Positions 9,404 through 17,829 of a stretch of DNA of 37,004 bases are shown here, piece by piece. The notes under the pieces are model-generated. The model ran no database searches and was not told the origin of the DNA. It saw only the letters and a list, made by a program, of their open reading frames with translations. Source of the DNA: Prochlorococcus sp. AG-347-K10. GTDB lineage: Bacteria; Cyanobacteriota; Cyanobacteriia; PCC-6307; Cyanobiaceae. Location: NCBI GenBank assembly GCA_003278955.1, contig QCCB01000014.1, positions 1 to 37,004 on the forward strand, given 5' to 3'. The position numbers and the translations under genes are program-made. The first letter of the stretch is position 1; each line of letters starts with the position of its first letter.

Positions 9404-10042
9404 ATGAAAGGAAAATTTATTGTTATTGAGGGTATTGATGGATGTGGTAAAACTACCCAAATAGATGAACTATCTAAATGGCTTCCTAATAGTGGTCTAA
9501 TAAAGAAAGGGTCTAAATTAATCACAACTAGAGAGCCTGGAGGCAGTCTTTTAGGGAAAAAACTTAGAGGACTGATTCTTGATAATAATAAAAATAACAA
9601 GCCTTCATCTCTCGCAGAATTATTGCTTTATTCAGCTGATAGAGCTGAACACGTTTCCAAAATTATTTCACCTGCTTTAAATAATAATGATTGGGTAATA
9701 AGTGATAGATTTTCCGATTCCACCCTGGCTTATCAAGGTTATGGAAGAAATATAAATTTAGAAATAATTAAAAATATTGAATCTATAGTGTGTCAAGGAG
9801 AATCTCCTGATCTAACCTTCTTCTTAGAAATTACTCCAGAAGAGAGCATATTCCGAAGAAAAAATCAAACTCCAGATAGAATAGAATCAGAAGGTATTAG
9901 ATTTTTAGAAAAAGTAAATGAGGGATTCAAATTAATCGCCAAACAAAAAAACTGGAAAGTAATATCTGCCTCGCAAAATATTAAAATTATTTCTAATCAA
10001 ATTAAAGAAACTTTGCTAGACAAGTTTTCTAATAACAAATGA
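9404..10042 (+). CDS. tmk: Thymidylate kinase
   Basis: A 212-residue dTMP kinase. The P-loop [10 protein letters not shown] is at 9-18, TTREPGG at 41-47, and DRFSDST (101-107) is the DR(Y/F/H) substrate-binding motif, with a lid region near [11 protein letters not shown]. It phosphorylates dTMP to dTDP for DNA synthesis. Its ATG directly follows the P-type ATPase stop codon and its stop overlaps the holB start in an ATGA arrangement, so the three genes are probably translated from one transcript. tmk next to holB is a widely conserved bacterial pairing. Confidence 0.97.
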   Translation: MKGKFIVIEGIDGCGKTTQIDELSKWLPNSGLIKKGSKLITTREPGGSLLGKKLRGLILDNNKNNKPSSLAELLLYSADRAEHVSKIISPALNNNDWVISDRFSDSTLAYQGYGRNINLEIIKNIESIVCQGESPDLTFFLEITPEESIFRRKNQTPDRIESEGIRFLEKVNEGFKLIAKQKNWKVISASQNIKIISNQIKETLLDKFSNNK

Positions 10043-11007
10043 TTGAGGATAAAAATAACAATTTTTTCTTGAATGAGGAAGTTTTTACCTGTCTTAACAA
10101 CATAATTAAAAACAAATCATTTGCTAATGCTTATATATTTTATGGTGCTGAAGGAGTAGGGAAAAAGCAAACCGCTCTTCAATTTATAAAAGAGATTTTA
10201 AAACAATCCTCACCAAGCGAGAATGTTGAAGAGAGAATCGCAAACAATAACCATCCTGATTTTTTAATCATCGAACCTGATTCTCTTTTGGCAACTAAAA
10301 GTTTAAGAAGTTCCGATCTTGAAAAAACCATTAAAAGTGGATCTGAGATTATTAAAATTGCTCAAATACGCAATATCAAAACTTTTCTTAGTAAAAAATC
10401 AATAAACTCAGACAAAAAAATTGTTTTAATTATTGATGCACACCTCTTAAACGAAGCAGCCTCAAATTGCCTTTTAAAAACCTTAGAAGAACCTAGTAAC
10501 GGCATTTTTATTTTACTAACATCAAAATTAAACACCCTCTTAGATACGATCATCTCAAGATGTCAAATAGTCAGATTTAGATCCTTTTCTAGTAAACAAA
10601 TAAAGTCTATTTTGAGAGAATATTTAGATAATTCTAAATTAAAAATTAATACGCAATTAAAATTTGAAGATTTAATAAGCTCTGCAAATGGATCTCCAAA
10701 TCAATTATTGAAAAATATTAAAATTTTAAATGATTCTTCAGATGAAATTATTAGTAAATTAGTTTCTCCGATGAAAAATAGTGTAGAAATTTTAGAAATA
10801 TCTAAATCAATATCTGAAAAATTAGAAATTTCTCAACAGATAGATTTAGTGAATTTAATTCAAACTATCTGGTGGAGAAAGACAAAAAATATTAGTTTAG
10901 TCAAAAAACTTGAAAATTTAAAAAATCTCTTAAGAAAAAACATTCAACCTAGGTTGGTATGGGAAATTACTTTTTTAAAAATTTCGATAGAAGATATATT
11001 TAATTAA
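10039..11007 (+). CDS. holB: DNA polymerase III clamp-loader subunit delta prime
   Basis: A 322-residue AAA+ protein. The P-loop-like GAEGVGKKQ is at 36-44. The core [20 protein letters not shown] includes the delta-prime/RuvB-like sensor region, and SRCQIVRF (173-180) follows, as is typical of clamp loader subunits. By family it is part of the complex that loads the sliding clamp. It overlaps tmk by four bases, which fits translational coupling. The usual Cys4 zinc finger after the P-loop is not visible: residues 50-110 have no cysteine cluster. The C-terminus is lysine-rich. The last four bases overlap the convergent rpaA gene. Confidence 0.9.
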   Translation: MIEDKNNNFFLNEEVFTCLNNIIKNKSFANAYIFYGAEGVGKKQTALQFIKEILKQSSPSENVEERIANNNHPDFLIIEPDSLLATKSLRSSDLEKTIKSGSEIIKIAQIRNIKTFLSKKSINSDKKIVLIIDAHLLNEAASNCLLKTLEEPSNGIFILLTSKLNTLLDTIISRCQIVRFRSFSSKQIKSILREYLDNSKLKINTQLKFEDLISSANGSPNQLLKNIKILNDSSDEIISKLVSPMKNSVEILEISKSISEKLEISQQIDLVNLIQTIWWRKTKNISLVKKLENLKNLLRKNIQPRLVWEITFLKISIEDIFN

Positions 11008-11786
11008 TCCACTACAGAATTTATTAAGTCAGGATTTCTTGCTTGAATAAACTCTTGCTTAGCATTTTCTACTTGAGAACCAATAGGCAACTCAAGGCAA
11101 TATCCAGCTCCATATACAGTTTTTATATAAATAGGCTTACGTGGATCTGGCTCAAGTTTAGTGCGCAAGTGTCTAATATGAACTCTTATTGTCTCAATAT
11201 CATCATCAGGTTCATATCCCCATACTTCTTTAAGAATTAATGCTGGCGAAACAGTTTGACCATGCCTCTGCAAAAGACAGTGAAGCAATTCAAATTCAAG
11301 ATGCGTTAATCTAACAGGAGATTCAAACCAAATAGCTTCAAATCTTTCCGGTACAAGAGTTAAAGGGCCATAATTTAATATTTCTTGCTGGTTACTAGAA
11401 TTTAATTGTGCTCTATTAGTTCTTCTCAGTAATGCTTTTATGCGTACATGCAATTCTTCTAGATCGAAGGGTTTCGTAATGTAATCGTCTGCTCCAGAAT
11501 TAAACCCAGTCACCTTATCTTTAAGGCCACCTAAAGCAGTTATCATAAGAATTGGGATATTTGATGTTCTTTCATCTCTTCTTAGTCGCTGACATAAAGT
11601 TAATCCATCAACACTTGGTAGCATTAAATCTAAAAGGATTAAATCTGGTGAGTATTGAAGAGCTAATGCTTGACCTTTGATGCCATCTTCAGCTTTTTGG
11701 ACATCAAAACCCGAATGTTCTAAATGTCTCGCAACCAGATCACGCATATCACGATCGTCTTCAATTAAAAGGATTGAAATTTTCAT
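11004..11786 (-). CDS. rpaA: OmpR-type response regulator RpaA
   Basis: A 260-residue regulator. The receiver domain has the acidic pair in IEDDRDMRD, phospho-acceptor Asp53 in LLDLMLP, and Lys in [10 protein letters not shown] winged-helix effector domain follows ([37 protein letters not shown]). In cyanobacteria RpaA is the main output regulator of the circadian clock, phosphorylated by SasA, and also affects energy transfer from antenna to photosystem I. The block [22 protein letters not shown] distinguishes it from RpaB (4246-4992). It is convergent with holB with a four-base overlap. A perfect inverted repeat lies about 140-180 bases upstream of its start. Confidence 0.9.
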   Translation of the reverse strand: MKISILLIEDDRDMRDLVARHLEHSGFDVQKAEDGIKGQALALQYSPDLILLDLMLPSVDGLTLCQRLRRDERTSNIPILMITALGGLKDKVTGFNSGADDYITKPFDLEELHVRIKALLRRTNRAQLNSSNQQEILNYGPLTLVPERFEAIWFESPVRLTHLEFELLHCLLQRHGQTVSPALILKEVWGYEPDDDIETIRVHIRHLRTKLEPDPRKPIYIKTVYGAGYCLELPIGSQVENAKQEFIQARNPDLINSVVD

Positions 11787-12190
11787 ATTGATAGACTATT
11801 AAATTAAAATTAAGTTTTAGTAATATGATTCTCTCAAGAATTTATAAAGATTGCTGAATTGATGTAAACATTTTTATATATTAGATTTATCAATTAACTC
11901 AGTAATAGCAGAGGATTAGACAGAAATTGTAAATTTATAAAAAGTTGAAATTTTACAATTTCTTTCGATTCTATTTACTTTTTTTTAATAATCCTAGGAA
12001 TATTAGGGAAAAAAGTGATTATTTTGAAAAAAAAATATTAATTCATTTTCCCAGCGTAAGTTATCTAAAAATACAATTTAATGATAATTCTCAATTTTCA
12101 AAAAGAAATTTACTTAATTTAAAGTTTTAATTTTTCCTGAATGTTTAAACTAATAAATTTTGTTTATATTTAAAAAAAATTTAAGTATCT
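11787..12190. other. Intergenic region between rpaA and a 119-residue hypothetical gene
   Basis: About 404 bases separate divergent genes. It must hold the promoters of both, but I cannot place convincing -10/-35 pairs. It contains the 12-bp inverted repeat at 11922-11963. A 61-codon open frame (11945-12130, +) begins at TTG, overlaps the repeat and has no recognisable features, so I do not call it. No tRNA or other structured RNA was recognised. Confidence 0.6.
11922..11963. promoter_or_regulatory. Perfect 12-bp inverted repeat upstream of rpaA
   Basis: AGAAATTGTAAA (11922-11933) is the exact reverse complement of TTTACAATTTCT (11952-11963), with 18 bases between them. Each arm contains TTTACAAT, which fits the half-site consensus of the RpaB-recognised HLR1 element ((G/T)TTACA(T/A)(T/A)). 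However, HLR1 is normally a direct repeat and this pair is inverted. It lies in the ~400-base gap between rpaA and the next gene. It could equally be a hairpin in a transcript. No run of T follows, so it is not an obvious terminator. Confidence 0.4.
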
Positions 12191-12550
12191 ATGAAAAAGA
12201 AGTCTATTATCTACTCTGATTTATCAAAAAAACAACTAGAAAATCTCAAAGAAATTTACATTCAAAAAAAAGTTGAATCGATGAGTCATCAAGAACTCAA
12301 ACAATATGTACTAGAAATTATTTCTCATCAGATAAACGATACTATTGGAAAAGAAGAGGAAATGGAAGCATGGAGAGAAATGTCAGATTTTTTTGGAGAA
12401 CAATTTGAAATAATTATTTTAGAAATACAAACAAAATACATTGACGATAAAAACGTACTTGAAGCAGAAGTAGATTCTCAAAAACAAAGAATAGAATTAC
12501 TTGAAAGAAATAATTTGGATGAAAAGAAAAAGGATATGTGGGATGATTAG
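12191..12550 (+). CDS. Hypothetical acidic helical protein
   Basis: A 119-residue protein from a clean ATG. It is strongly charged and almost entirely helical by eye. The C-terminal half (about 80-112) has heptad-like spacing (EAEVDSQKQRIELLERNN), suggesting a short coiled coil. The central block with MEAWREMSDFFGEQFE looks like the type of small soluble hypothetical common in Prochlorococcus. There is no cysteine, no signal peptide and no membrane segment. Function is unknown. It stands alone between the rpaA promoter region and the long intergenic stretch that follows, so context gives no role. Confidence 0.75.
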   Translation: MKKKSIIYSDLSKKQLENLKEIYIQKKVESMSHQELKQYVLEIISHQINDTIGKEEEMEAWREMSDFFGEQFEIIILEIQTKYIDDKNVLEAEVDSQKQRIELLERNNLDEKKKDMWDD

Positions 12551-12737
12551 AATTTTTTGAAAGGTGATATTCAAATCATTAAACAGAAAAATATATCTTT
12601 ACTATATTGAACATAAAATTATTTAAAGATCTTATTCCTCTACTTAAATTATTAAATTAAAAATTTTATAAACGTTCTAGTTACTGTCCTATAAACATAG
12701 TATTTTTTAAGTTAAATTAGAATAAAAGCCAAGTAAT

Positions 12738-12842
12738 ATGACTAGTTTTGATGTTCTATTTATTGTTCTGAATATTATATATAATTTACCAAAAAATATA
12801 ATCCTACAATCACTGTTGGACAAAAAGAGTGCAAAAGTATAG
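12738..12842 (+). CDS. Candidate 34-residue small protein
   Basis: ATG at 12738 to TAG at 12840-12842. The N-terminal half is hydrophobic (MTSFDVLFIVLNIIYNL) and the tail is basic (LLDKKSAKV), so it could be a membrane-associated micropeptide. Its stop lies five bases before a terminator-like hairpin, which is the main reason to consider it. There is no clear ribosome binding site and AT-rich DNA produces such frames by chance. The region may instead be a non-coding RNA that ends at the same hairpin. Confidence 0.2.
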   Translation: MTSFDVLFIVLNIIYNLPKNIILQSLLDKKSAKV

Positions 12843-12847
12843 AAACA

Positions 12848-12887
12848 AAAAAGTCACGTTTATTATGGAAACTTTGCGTGACTTTTT
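12848..12887 (+). terminator. Strong hairpin with 3' T-run
   Basis: AAAAAGTCACG (12848-12858) pairs perfectly with CGTGACTTTTT (12877-12887), an 11-bp stem with an 18-base loop. The G/C-containing base of the loop side and the T5 at the 3' end are typical of an intrinsic terminator. Because the arms carry A5 and T5, it could work for either strand. Nothing annotated lies just upstream on the plus strand except the 34-codon frame, so it implies an unannotated transcript. Confidence 0.6.
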
Positions 12888-12890
12888 AGA

Positions 12891-13046
12891 ATGCATAAAT
12901 TTCCAAGGCGAAAGTCAGCTTTAGCGAATATAACTACACCTAACATAAAGTTAATTAAAAATGTAAGTTGGGTAATTTTAATTTTATTATTTTTTAGAGA
13001 AAATTTTTTTAATGCATACATTGCAGCTGATTATTTTAGTCCATAA
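12891..13046 (+). CDS. Candidate 51-residue small membrane protein
   Basis: ATG at 12891 to TAA at 13044-13046. The composition looks non-random for this AT-rich DNA. There is a basic N-terminus (MHKFPRRKSALANITTP), one hydrophobic segment near 25-35 (VSWVILILLFF), then a polar/aromatic tail ending in AYIAADYFSP. This is consistent with a single-span small membrane protein, a class that is common in Prochlorococcus. It begins only four bases after the hairpin at 12848-12887, so if the hairpin terminates, transcription of this gene would need a start within or after it, which is a point against. Function is unknown. Confidence 0.4.
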   Translation: MHKFPRRKSALANITTPNIKLIKNVSWVILILLFFRENFFNAYIAADYFSP

Positions 13047-13062
13047 GCAAAATTGAATAACT

Positions 13063-13084
13063 AGATATAAATTTATTTATATCT
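13063..13084 (+). terminator. Short AT-rich inverted repeat after the 51-residue frame
   Basis: AGATATAA (13063-13070) and TTATATCT (13077-13084) form an 8-bp A/T-only stem with a six-base loop, 17 bases after the stop of the candidate small gene. It could be a weak terminator. In DNA this AT-rich such repeats also arise by chance. Confidence 0.2.
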
Positions 13085-13212
13085 TTAGTTTGAGTCCAAA
13101 TTTAATTTTTAAAGAAAATATCATTAAATAATTTTCCCAAACTGAAGCAATGGAAAGTTTCTGAACCTCTGAAAATGAGTTGATTTTTTCTGTTATCAAC
13201 GCAAATTAAAGC

Positions 13213-13686
13213 TTATTTATATTTAGCAATAGTCATCTTTTTCTTGAATTTCTTATCAAAACGATTTGTAACTAATTCTAAAATATTTGACAATAACTTA
13301 TTTAACCCTCCAAATGGTACAAAGTTAAAAAAATATGTACTTTGCAAAACTGTTATTGATAAATTTCTCTCTATATATAAAAAATTTTGTTTTTTATTAA
13401 TTCTAATATCTATATTAATTTTAAAACTATTTAATAAAGTTTTAATTTCATCAATCTCAATTCTTTTTAGTTTGATTATGCAATTATTCTTATCTTCAAA
13501 AATAATATGAAAGTATACTTTTGGATTTATATGAAATTTTAAGAACTTATATCCTCTGCTTTTATATAGAAAAACATTTTCTCTTTCTAAGAGAATTAAA
13601 TCTAATGATTGTAGGTCAATATTGATTAAATCTTTAAAAGAATTTGATTTTAATTTGTATTTATTGTTCGAACTTTTTAAGATCAT
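13213..13686 (-). CDS. Hypothetical protein, DUF1997-like
   Basis: A 157-residue protein. The layout is a conserved-looking GYKFLKFHINPKVYFHI beta-rich centre, then a segment ending in FFNFVPFGGLNKLL and a helix rich in Arg/Lys (ILELVTNRFDKKFKKKM). This resembles DUF1997, a START/SRPBCC-like family shared by cyanobacteria and plants, in which a VPxxxL-type turn precedes the C-terminal amphipathic helix. No biochemical role is established for that family. The sequence is shorter than usual DUF1997 members and very Ile/Asn/Lys-rich, so the assignment is tentative. It reads in the same direction as cysQ, which ends 13782, with about 95 bases between. An antisense frame at 13244-13510 is a shadow. 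Confidence 0.6.
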   Translation of the reverse strand: MILKSSNNKYKLKSNSFKDLINIDLQSLDLILLERENVFLYKSRGYKFLKFHINPKVYFHIIFEDKNNCIIKLKRIEIDEIKTLLNSFKINIDIRINKKQNFLYIERNLSITVLQSTYFFNFVPFGGLNKLLSNILELVTNRFDKKFKKKMTIAKYK

Positions 13687-13781
13687 AAGTTGAAATTTTT
13701 TATTTATTAATAAGTGTCTTTAGTGTTAATTAATAATCTTTGAATTTCCCTCTGCAATCTTTTTAGAAAAAATTGAGGAAT

Positions 13782-14570
13782 TTACTTATTAATGCCCCTA
13801 GCTATAAATTTAGGATTTAAGATATTACTCTTACCATAAATAATATTTCTATTATCTAGTTGAACAACTTCACCTCCAGCACCTTCAAGTATTGCTTGAG
13901 CAGCAGCTGTATCCCATTCAGAAGTTGGGGCTAATCTAGGATATATATCTGCTAAACCCTCAGCAATTTTAATAAATTTGAGACTTGAACCAGCCTGGAT
14001 TAATTCTATTGGCCCATTAATATTATCGATAAATTCTTGTGTACTTTCGTTTAAATGGCTTTTGCTTGCGACTACTCTGCAAACTCTACTATTTGATTTA
14101 TATCTTATTTTAAAAATTTTTTTGTCCTTATTAATACAGTTAGAACCAAATTTCTTACCACCAAAGTAAATCAGTCCCTTTACTGGCACACTTACGAATC
14201 CTAAGGTTGAAACATTATTTTCAACTAATGCAACATTGCATGTAAAATCGTCATTTTTATTTATAAATTCTTTTGTTCCATCAAGAGGATCTATAAGCCA
14301 AAAAATTTTATTTGTCTTTGGAATATCTAATGAACTTTGATCTTCTTCACTAACTATAGGTATTTCTGGAAAAAGATTTTTTAAGCCATTTGTTAATATT
14401 TTGTTTGCAGCTAAATCAGCTTTAGTAACAGGCGTATTATCTTTTTTTAATTTCACATTATTATTTGATGTCTGATACACATCCATTATGGCTTTATTGG
14501 CTTGATTCATTAAATTAATTATTTCTTCTAATAATTTTAAATTTCCAATAATCCGTTCTGAGCAATCCAT
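13782..14570 (-). CDS. cysQ: 3'(2'),5'-bisphosphate nucleotidase CysQ
   Basis: A 262-residue inositol-monophosphatase superfamily enzyme. Metal-binding residues are visible in VSEEDQ (Glu75-Glu76), in the signature WLIDPLDGTKEF (91-102) and in EWDTAAAQAILEGAGG near the C-terminus. The DPLDGTKEF form is typical of CysQ, which hydrolyses 3'-phosphoadenosine 5'-phosphate (PAP) to AMP and phosphate. PAP is the by-product of PAPS-dependent sulfotransferases and of PAPS reductase. The gene lies about 2.5 kb from the first of four sulfotransferase modules on the same strand, which fits a PAP-clearing role, although cysQ is also needed for ordinary sulfate assimilation. An inositol phosphatase role is the main alternative. 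Confidence 0.9.
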   Translation of the reverse strand: MDCSERIIGNLKLLEEIINLMNQANKAIMDVYQTSNNNVKLKKDNTPVTKADLAANKILTNGLKNLFPEIPIVSEEDQSSLDIPKTNKIFWLIDPLDGTKEFINKNDDFTCNVALVENNVSTLGFVSVPVKGLIYFGGKKFGSNCINKDKKIFKIRYKSNSRVCRVVASKSHLNESTQEFIDNINGPIELIQAGSSLKFIKIAEGLADIYPRLAPTSEWDTAAAQAILEGAGGEVVQLDNRNIIYGKSNILNPKFIARGINK

Positions 14571-14735
14571 GATTTATAAAATTAAAATTCCTTTTTTTAA
14601 TCTTAAGTATACCAACAGCAAAACTTTAAAAAAGTTCTGAATATTTTCTTGAGAAATATTAAAATTCAAAAAAATTAAATTGCGTTTTTAGAATTTTTAA
14701 TTTAGAAAATTTAAAATTTATGCAAACTGATATTT

Positions 14736-15851
14736 CTAAACATTAAATCTTTGTTGCCAAATTTTATTTTGTACATATTTGTATAATAAGTCTGGCGATA
14801 AATTAGGAATTAAATCGCCCCTGGAATCAACTTCACTTAAATTTGGATAATGACCTATAAATTGATCTTTAAAAGAATCCCCAATAAGCATTGCCACAGA
14901 TGCACTTCCATGATCAGTTCCCAATGAACTATTTTCTTTTAATCTTCTCCCAAATTCACTAGTAACAACAATATTAAGGTCTATGAATTTTCCTAAAATT
15001 TCAGATCCTCTTTTAAGAGCATAAATATTTTCACTTAGTTCTTTTAATTTTGCATTATGCCTATTAATTTGATTTTGATGTGTATCAAAACCGCTTAGTT
15101 CCATTTGTATAAAAGGGGGTGGATTTTTTGTATTAATTAATTTTAAAGCTATTTTTGTTTGTTTAGATAATTTACCTTTTGGAATTTTTATCTCTTTAGG
15201 TAGGTTGCTAATTCTCTGATGTACTTTCTCTAATTCTTTGCTACTAAATGCATCTATTTCAGTATATTTTTGAAGTATTTTCCTATTTATAAAAATCTCT
15301 TTATTTTCGTAATTTAAATTTCTGAACATTCTGTTTTCATTGCCTATTAAATGTAATGAGTTAACGTCACCTCCTTGTACGGCATTAGAACCTGTGGGTC
15401 CTAAAGATAAAAGAAATTGATTATTTTCTATTGCATTTGATATTTTTGCAAGCCATCCTTTACCTAATCCTTCTTCATTTCCCGTACTCCACTGATCCAT
15501 AGCCTTAAAATGACTTCTATTTGGTTTAGTCCACCCAACACCTAATGCAAAAGTTAATTTTTTTTCTTTGAATAAAGGCATTAATTTTTTCATATTTGGA
15601 TTTAAAGCAAGTTTTGAATTCAATTTCAAATAATCATGAATTGATATATTTGGTCTTTGAGAATAGTAAAACGGATCTTTGAAAGGAATAATTGTATTTA
15701 AACCATCATTTCCTCCTCTTAATTCAATTAGTATTAATAAACTTTTTCTTTCAAGTATATTATTTTGGCTTGTCAATGCATATTTATTAAAAGTAGGCAA
15801 TAATCCTGAAAGAAAAATTAGGCTTAAAAACTTACGTCTTGAAAATTCCAT
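14736..15851 (-). CDS. DUF1501 family secreted protein with Tat-like signal
   Basis: A 371-residue DUF1501 protein. The N-terminus SRRKFLSLIFLSGLLP is a twin-arginine-type signal (RR at 5-6 followed by a hydrophobic segment), suggesting export in folded form. LIELRGGNDGLNTIIPF follows, the family hallmark. Other family blocks are TSEFGRR, GTDHGSA and the SGFDTHQNQ metal-like motif. DUF1501 belongs to the alkaline phosphatase/sulfatase-like fold. Members are extracellular and their substrates are mostly unknown. The upstream DUF1800 gene ends two bases before its start, and DUF1501/DUF1800 pairs occur widely in bacteria, so the two probably act together. Next to a sulfated-polysaccharide locus, a sulfatase-like activity is a tempting but unproven idea. 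Confidence 0.85.
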   Translation of the reverse strand: MEFSRRKFLSLIFLSGLLPTFNKYALTSQNNILERKSLLILIELRGGNDGLNTIIPFKDPFYYSQRPNISIHDYLKLNSKLALNPNMKKLMPLFKEKKLTFALGVGWTKPNRSHFKAMDQWSTGNEEGLGKGWLAKISNAIENNQFLLSLGPTGSNAVQGGDVNSLHLIGNENRMFRNLNYENKEIFINRKILQKYTEIDAFSSKELEKVHQRISNLPKEIKIPKGKLSKQTKIALKLINTKNPPPFIQMELSGFDTHQNQINRHNAKLKELSENIYALKRGSEILGKFIDLNIVVTSEFGRRLKENSSLGTDHGSASVAMLIGDSFKDQFIGHYPNLSEVDSRGDLIPNLSPDLLYKYVQNKIWQQRFNV

Positions 15852-15853
15852 AA

Positions 15854-16960
15854 TTAAAAATTCAAATTTATTGGTTCATTAAAGTTCCATGATGGATCTG
15901 TAAATAATTTTGCAATATTTTCTCTTGTTGTTTCGGCTGGCAAATTGATGTTGAATGGCTCAAATGGCACCAAATCTTCGCTTAGGAAAGCGGGAGTATT
16001 TCTTGTATCCCAAATTTCTTCATCAGATAGCAACATGGTTAATCCTTTTTTCCTATAAAAATTTCTTGAAGTGCTTATCCATTCTTCGCCAAAAGGCCAA
16101 CCTTCTGGATTTGGAACCTCTAAAAAAGGTTGTCCCATGAGTTTTAATATTCTTATGCCAATTTCATAGTTATTCTGATGCTTACTTCCAATTAAAGCTA
16201 TGCTTTTAGTAACTAACGAAATAGGATCAATTAGTCTTGTACCATACTTTTGACATCTTAAATATTTTTTATTTTTCGATAAGCTACTATATAAAACTTT
16301 AAGATCAAGATTGCTAGCCTGAAAATCTTTTATTACTTCACTTATATCTTTTGTCTCAACCTTCTCTCCTAAAAGATAATTACAGAATCTTTTAGAAATA
16401 TTTTCAGCAGTTGATGGCTGTTGAACTAACCAATTAATTAAACTTTTTAAAGTAAAATTATCTTTTTTACCAAGAATTAAAGTTTCGCCTTGAAATTTAA
16501 ATTTTTTTGAGATATAGGTTGTATCATTTTTTCCTAAAAATAAACCAGTCAAAGCTAGGGAAGTATTTTTAACATCATCTTCAGAAAAGTTACCTTCTCC
16601 CACAGTATAAAGCTCTAATAATTCTCTCCCAAGATTTTCATTCGGATTATTTTTTTTATTTCTAAAAGCATTCAAATATGTTAAGAGACCTGGATTTGTA
16701 ATTTGAGAAAAAATTAACTTTTCGTAATTACTGAACTGTAAATCATTAATTGATTTAATTTGTTGTAAAACCCAATAAGGGTTAGATAATTTTCTTGCAT
16801 TGACCGCAAAAATAGAAAGCCATATATTGATTAATTGATTTTTATATGAACCATAAGTTAATTTATGTAGCCATTTCAATTTAGTATTTTTTAAAGATAA
16901 GCTTTTGCAAATTTTTTTCTCTTCTTTGCTTTTTTGATTTCTGCAATCTTTTTCTTTCAT
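15854..16960 (-). CDS. DUF1800 family protein, N-terminally short
   Basis: A 368-residue DUF1800 protein. The family core is clear: NPNENLGRELLELYTVGEG (near 103-121), DVKNTSLALTGLF, and later GWPFGEEWISTSRNF. DUF1800 proteins usually have about 450 or more residues with an N-terminal HLLNRxTFG-type module. Here the sequence opens with a lysine-rich stretch and enters the family in the middle of that module (KLTYGSY..., WLSIFAVNARKL). The frame stays open upstream but contains no ATG, GTG or TTG before a stop codon, so ATG 16960 is the only start. It is either a naturally shortened member or decayed at the 5' end. It is followed two bases later by the DUF1501 gene. Confidence 0.8.
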   Translation of the reverse strand: MKEKDCRNQKSKEEKKICKSLSLKNTKLKWLHKLTYGSYKNQLINIWLSIFAVNARKLSNPYWVLQQIKSINDLQFSNYEKLIFSQITNPGLLTYLNAFRNKKNNPNENLGRELLELYTVGEGNFSEDDVKNTSLALTGLFLGKNDTTYISKKFKFQGETLILGKKDNFTLKSLINWLVQQPSTAENISKRFCNYLLGEKVETKDISEVIKDFQASNLDLKVLYSSLSKNKKYLRCQKYGTRLIDPISLVTKSIALIGSKHQNNYEIGIRILKLMGQPFLEVPNPEGWPFGEEWISTSRNFYRKKGLTMLLSDEEIWDTRNTPAFLSEDLVPFEPFNINLPAETTRENIAKLFTDPSWNFNEPINLNF

Positions 16961-17039
16961 TAATAAAAAATAAATCTCATAAAAATTTATTTCTTGTAAA
17001 AATAAGCTTTTTTTTAAGATAACTCAATTTTCAAAACTA

Positions 17040-17055
17040 TTCATAAATTTATGAA
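17040..17055. other. 16-bp perfect palindrome at the 3' end of a sulfotransferase gene
   Basis: TTCATAAATTTATGAA (17040-17055) is its own reverse complement and covers the stop codon (17049-17051) of the sulfotransferase gene. On the minus strand it could form a short hairpin at the end of that message. It is A/T only apart from two pairs, so chance is possible. Confidence 0.3.
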
Positions 17056-17825
17056 TTTTTTAAAATTTCAATGAGATTTTCTTTCGAAGTAGCAACTTTA
17101 TAACGTCCTATTTCAAAAAGTCTATTTTGGGTATTATTTATTATTTCAATAGATTTATTATTAAGATAATTAAGAAATTTATAATCAGGACCTTTATTTA
17201 TATCTTTACGAGTTGATACGCTCAATATTTGATTTCTTAAAGGATCCTTAATTTCAAACTTATCTAAAAGTAATGACAAGTCATACCAAATCTTCTCTTG
17301 TCTTATTAGAGTTTGAAGATAATATTTATCATTAATAAAATAAAAATTTTCTTGAGCGTTTAATTGGTTTTCGGATAATTTATATTCTAACCATTCTTGA
17401 AAAATTTTATTTTTAAATTTAAATTGATTATTATTTGAATTGTGGTTTTTTTCAATTTGCCTTTGAACAAACCTAGGTAATTGATCACGAACAGCTAGAT
17501 GTATAAATGCGGAAACATTTTGTGCATAGGGATTTCTTATTGTTGAGACTTTATAAGCCTTTTCAAATAGTTCTTCACCAAAAAAATTTCTTACTTCCTC
17601 AAGAGTCATATGTGCAAAACATATATTTTTATTTGTTTTTGTTAATTCCCTAAGCTCTTTTTCCGGTTTTCCATCATTATTGCAATATAACGAACCATTA
17701 ATTTCCTTCGATATTTTAGTATTTTTTCCTTTTTTTATTATTTGCCATAAACAATGCTCAAGAAGTGTACTAGCTGTTTTTTTACTTTTAATAAAAATCA
17801 AATTAAATTCTTTAAGATAAATCAT
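17049..17825 (-). CDS. Sulfotransferase (Sulfotransfer_2-like)
   Basis: A 258-residue protein when started at ATG 17825. A longer TTG-started form (to 17849) would overlap the upstream gene by 20 bases and adds no family residues, so I prefer the ATG. The 5'-phosphosulfate loop is IFIKSKKTASTLLE (10-23), comparable with the HxPKTGGTSL motif of carbohydrate sulfotransferases. The 3'-phosphate motif is STIRNPYAQNVSAF (Arg97, Ser105), preceded by FAHMTLEEV. The enzyme would move sulfate from PAPS to a sugar or polysaccharide. No signal peptide is seen, so it acts in the cytoplasm. The fusion gene upstream ends four bases before this start, so the two form an operon. Confidence 0.75.
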   Translation of the reverse strand: MIYLKEFNLIFIKSKKTASTLLEHCLWQIIKKGKNTKISKEINGSLYCNNDGKPEKELRELTKTNKNICFAHMTLEEVRNFFGEELFEKAYKVSTIRNPYAQNVSAFIHLAVRDQLPRFVQRQIEKNHNSNNNQFKFKNKIFQEWLEYKLSENQLNAQENFYFINDKYYLQTLIRQEKIWYDLSLLLDKFEIKDPLRNQILSVSTRKDINKGPDYKFLNYLNNKSIEIINNTQNRLFEIGRYKVATSKENLIEILKNS

Positions 17826-17829
17826 TGCT

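Larger units (their letters stand above)
12551..13212. other. About 660-base stretch without a long gene
   Basis: Between the 119-residue hypothetical gene and the DUF1997-like gene there is no frame above 60 codons. It holds a strong hairpin followed by T residues (12848-12887), a 34-codon frame ending just before that hairpin, a 51-codon frame starting just after it, and a short AT-rich inverted repeat at 13063-13084. A small RNA ending at the hairpin is also possible. These parts are listed separately. Confidence 0.7.

Noticed and set aside
11945..12130. 61-codon open frame in the rpaA upstream gap
   Set aside because: Starts at TTG, overlaps an inverted repeat, has no recognisable pattern and no ribosome binding signal; likely chance in AT-rich DNA.
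13244..13510. 88-codon plus-strand frame opposite the DUF1997-like gene
   Set aside because: Exact antisense shadow of a better-supported gene; low-complexity Leu/Ile/Ser product.
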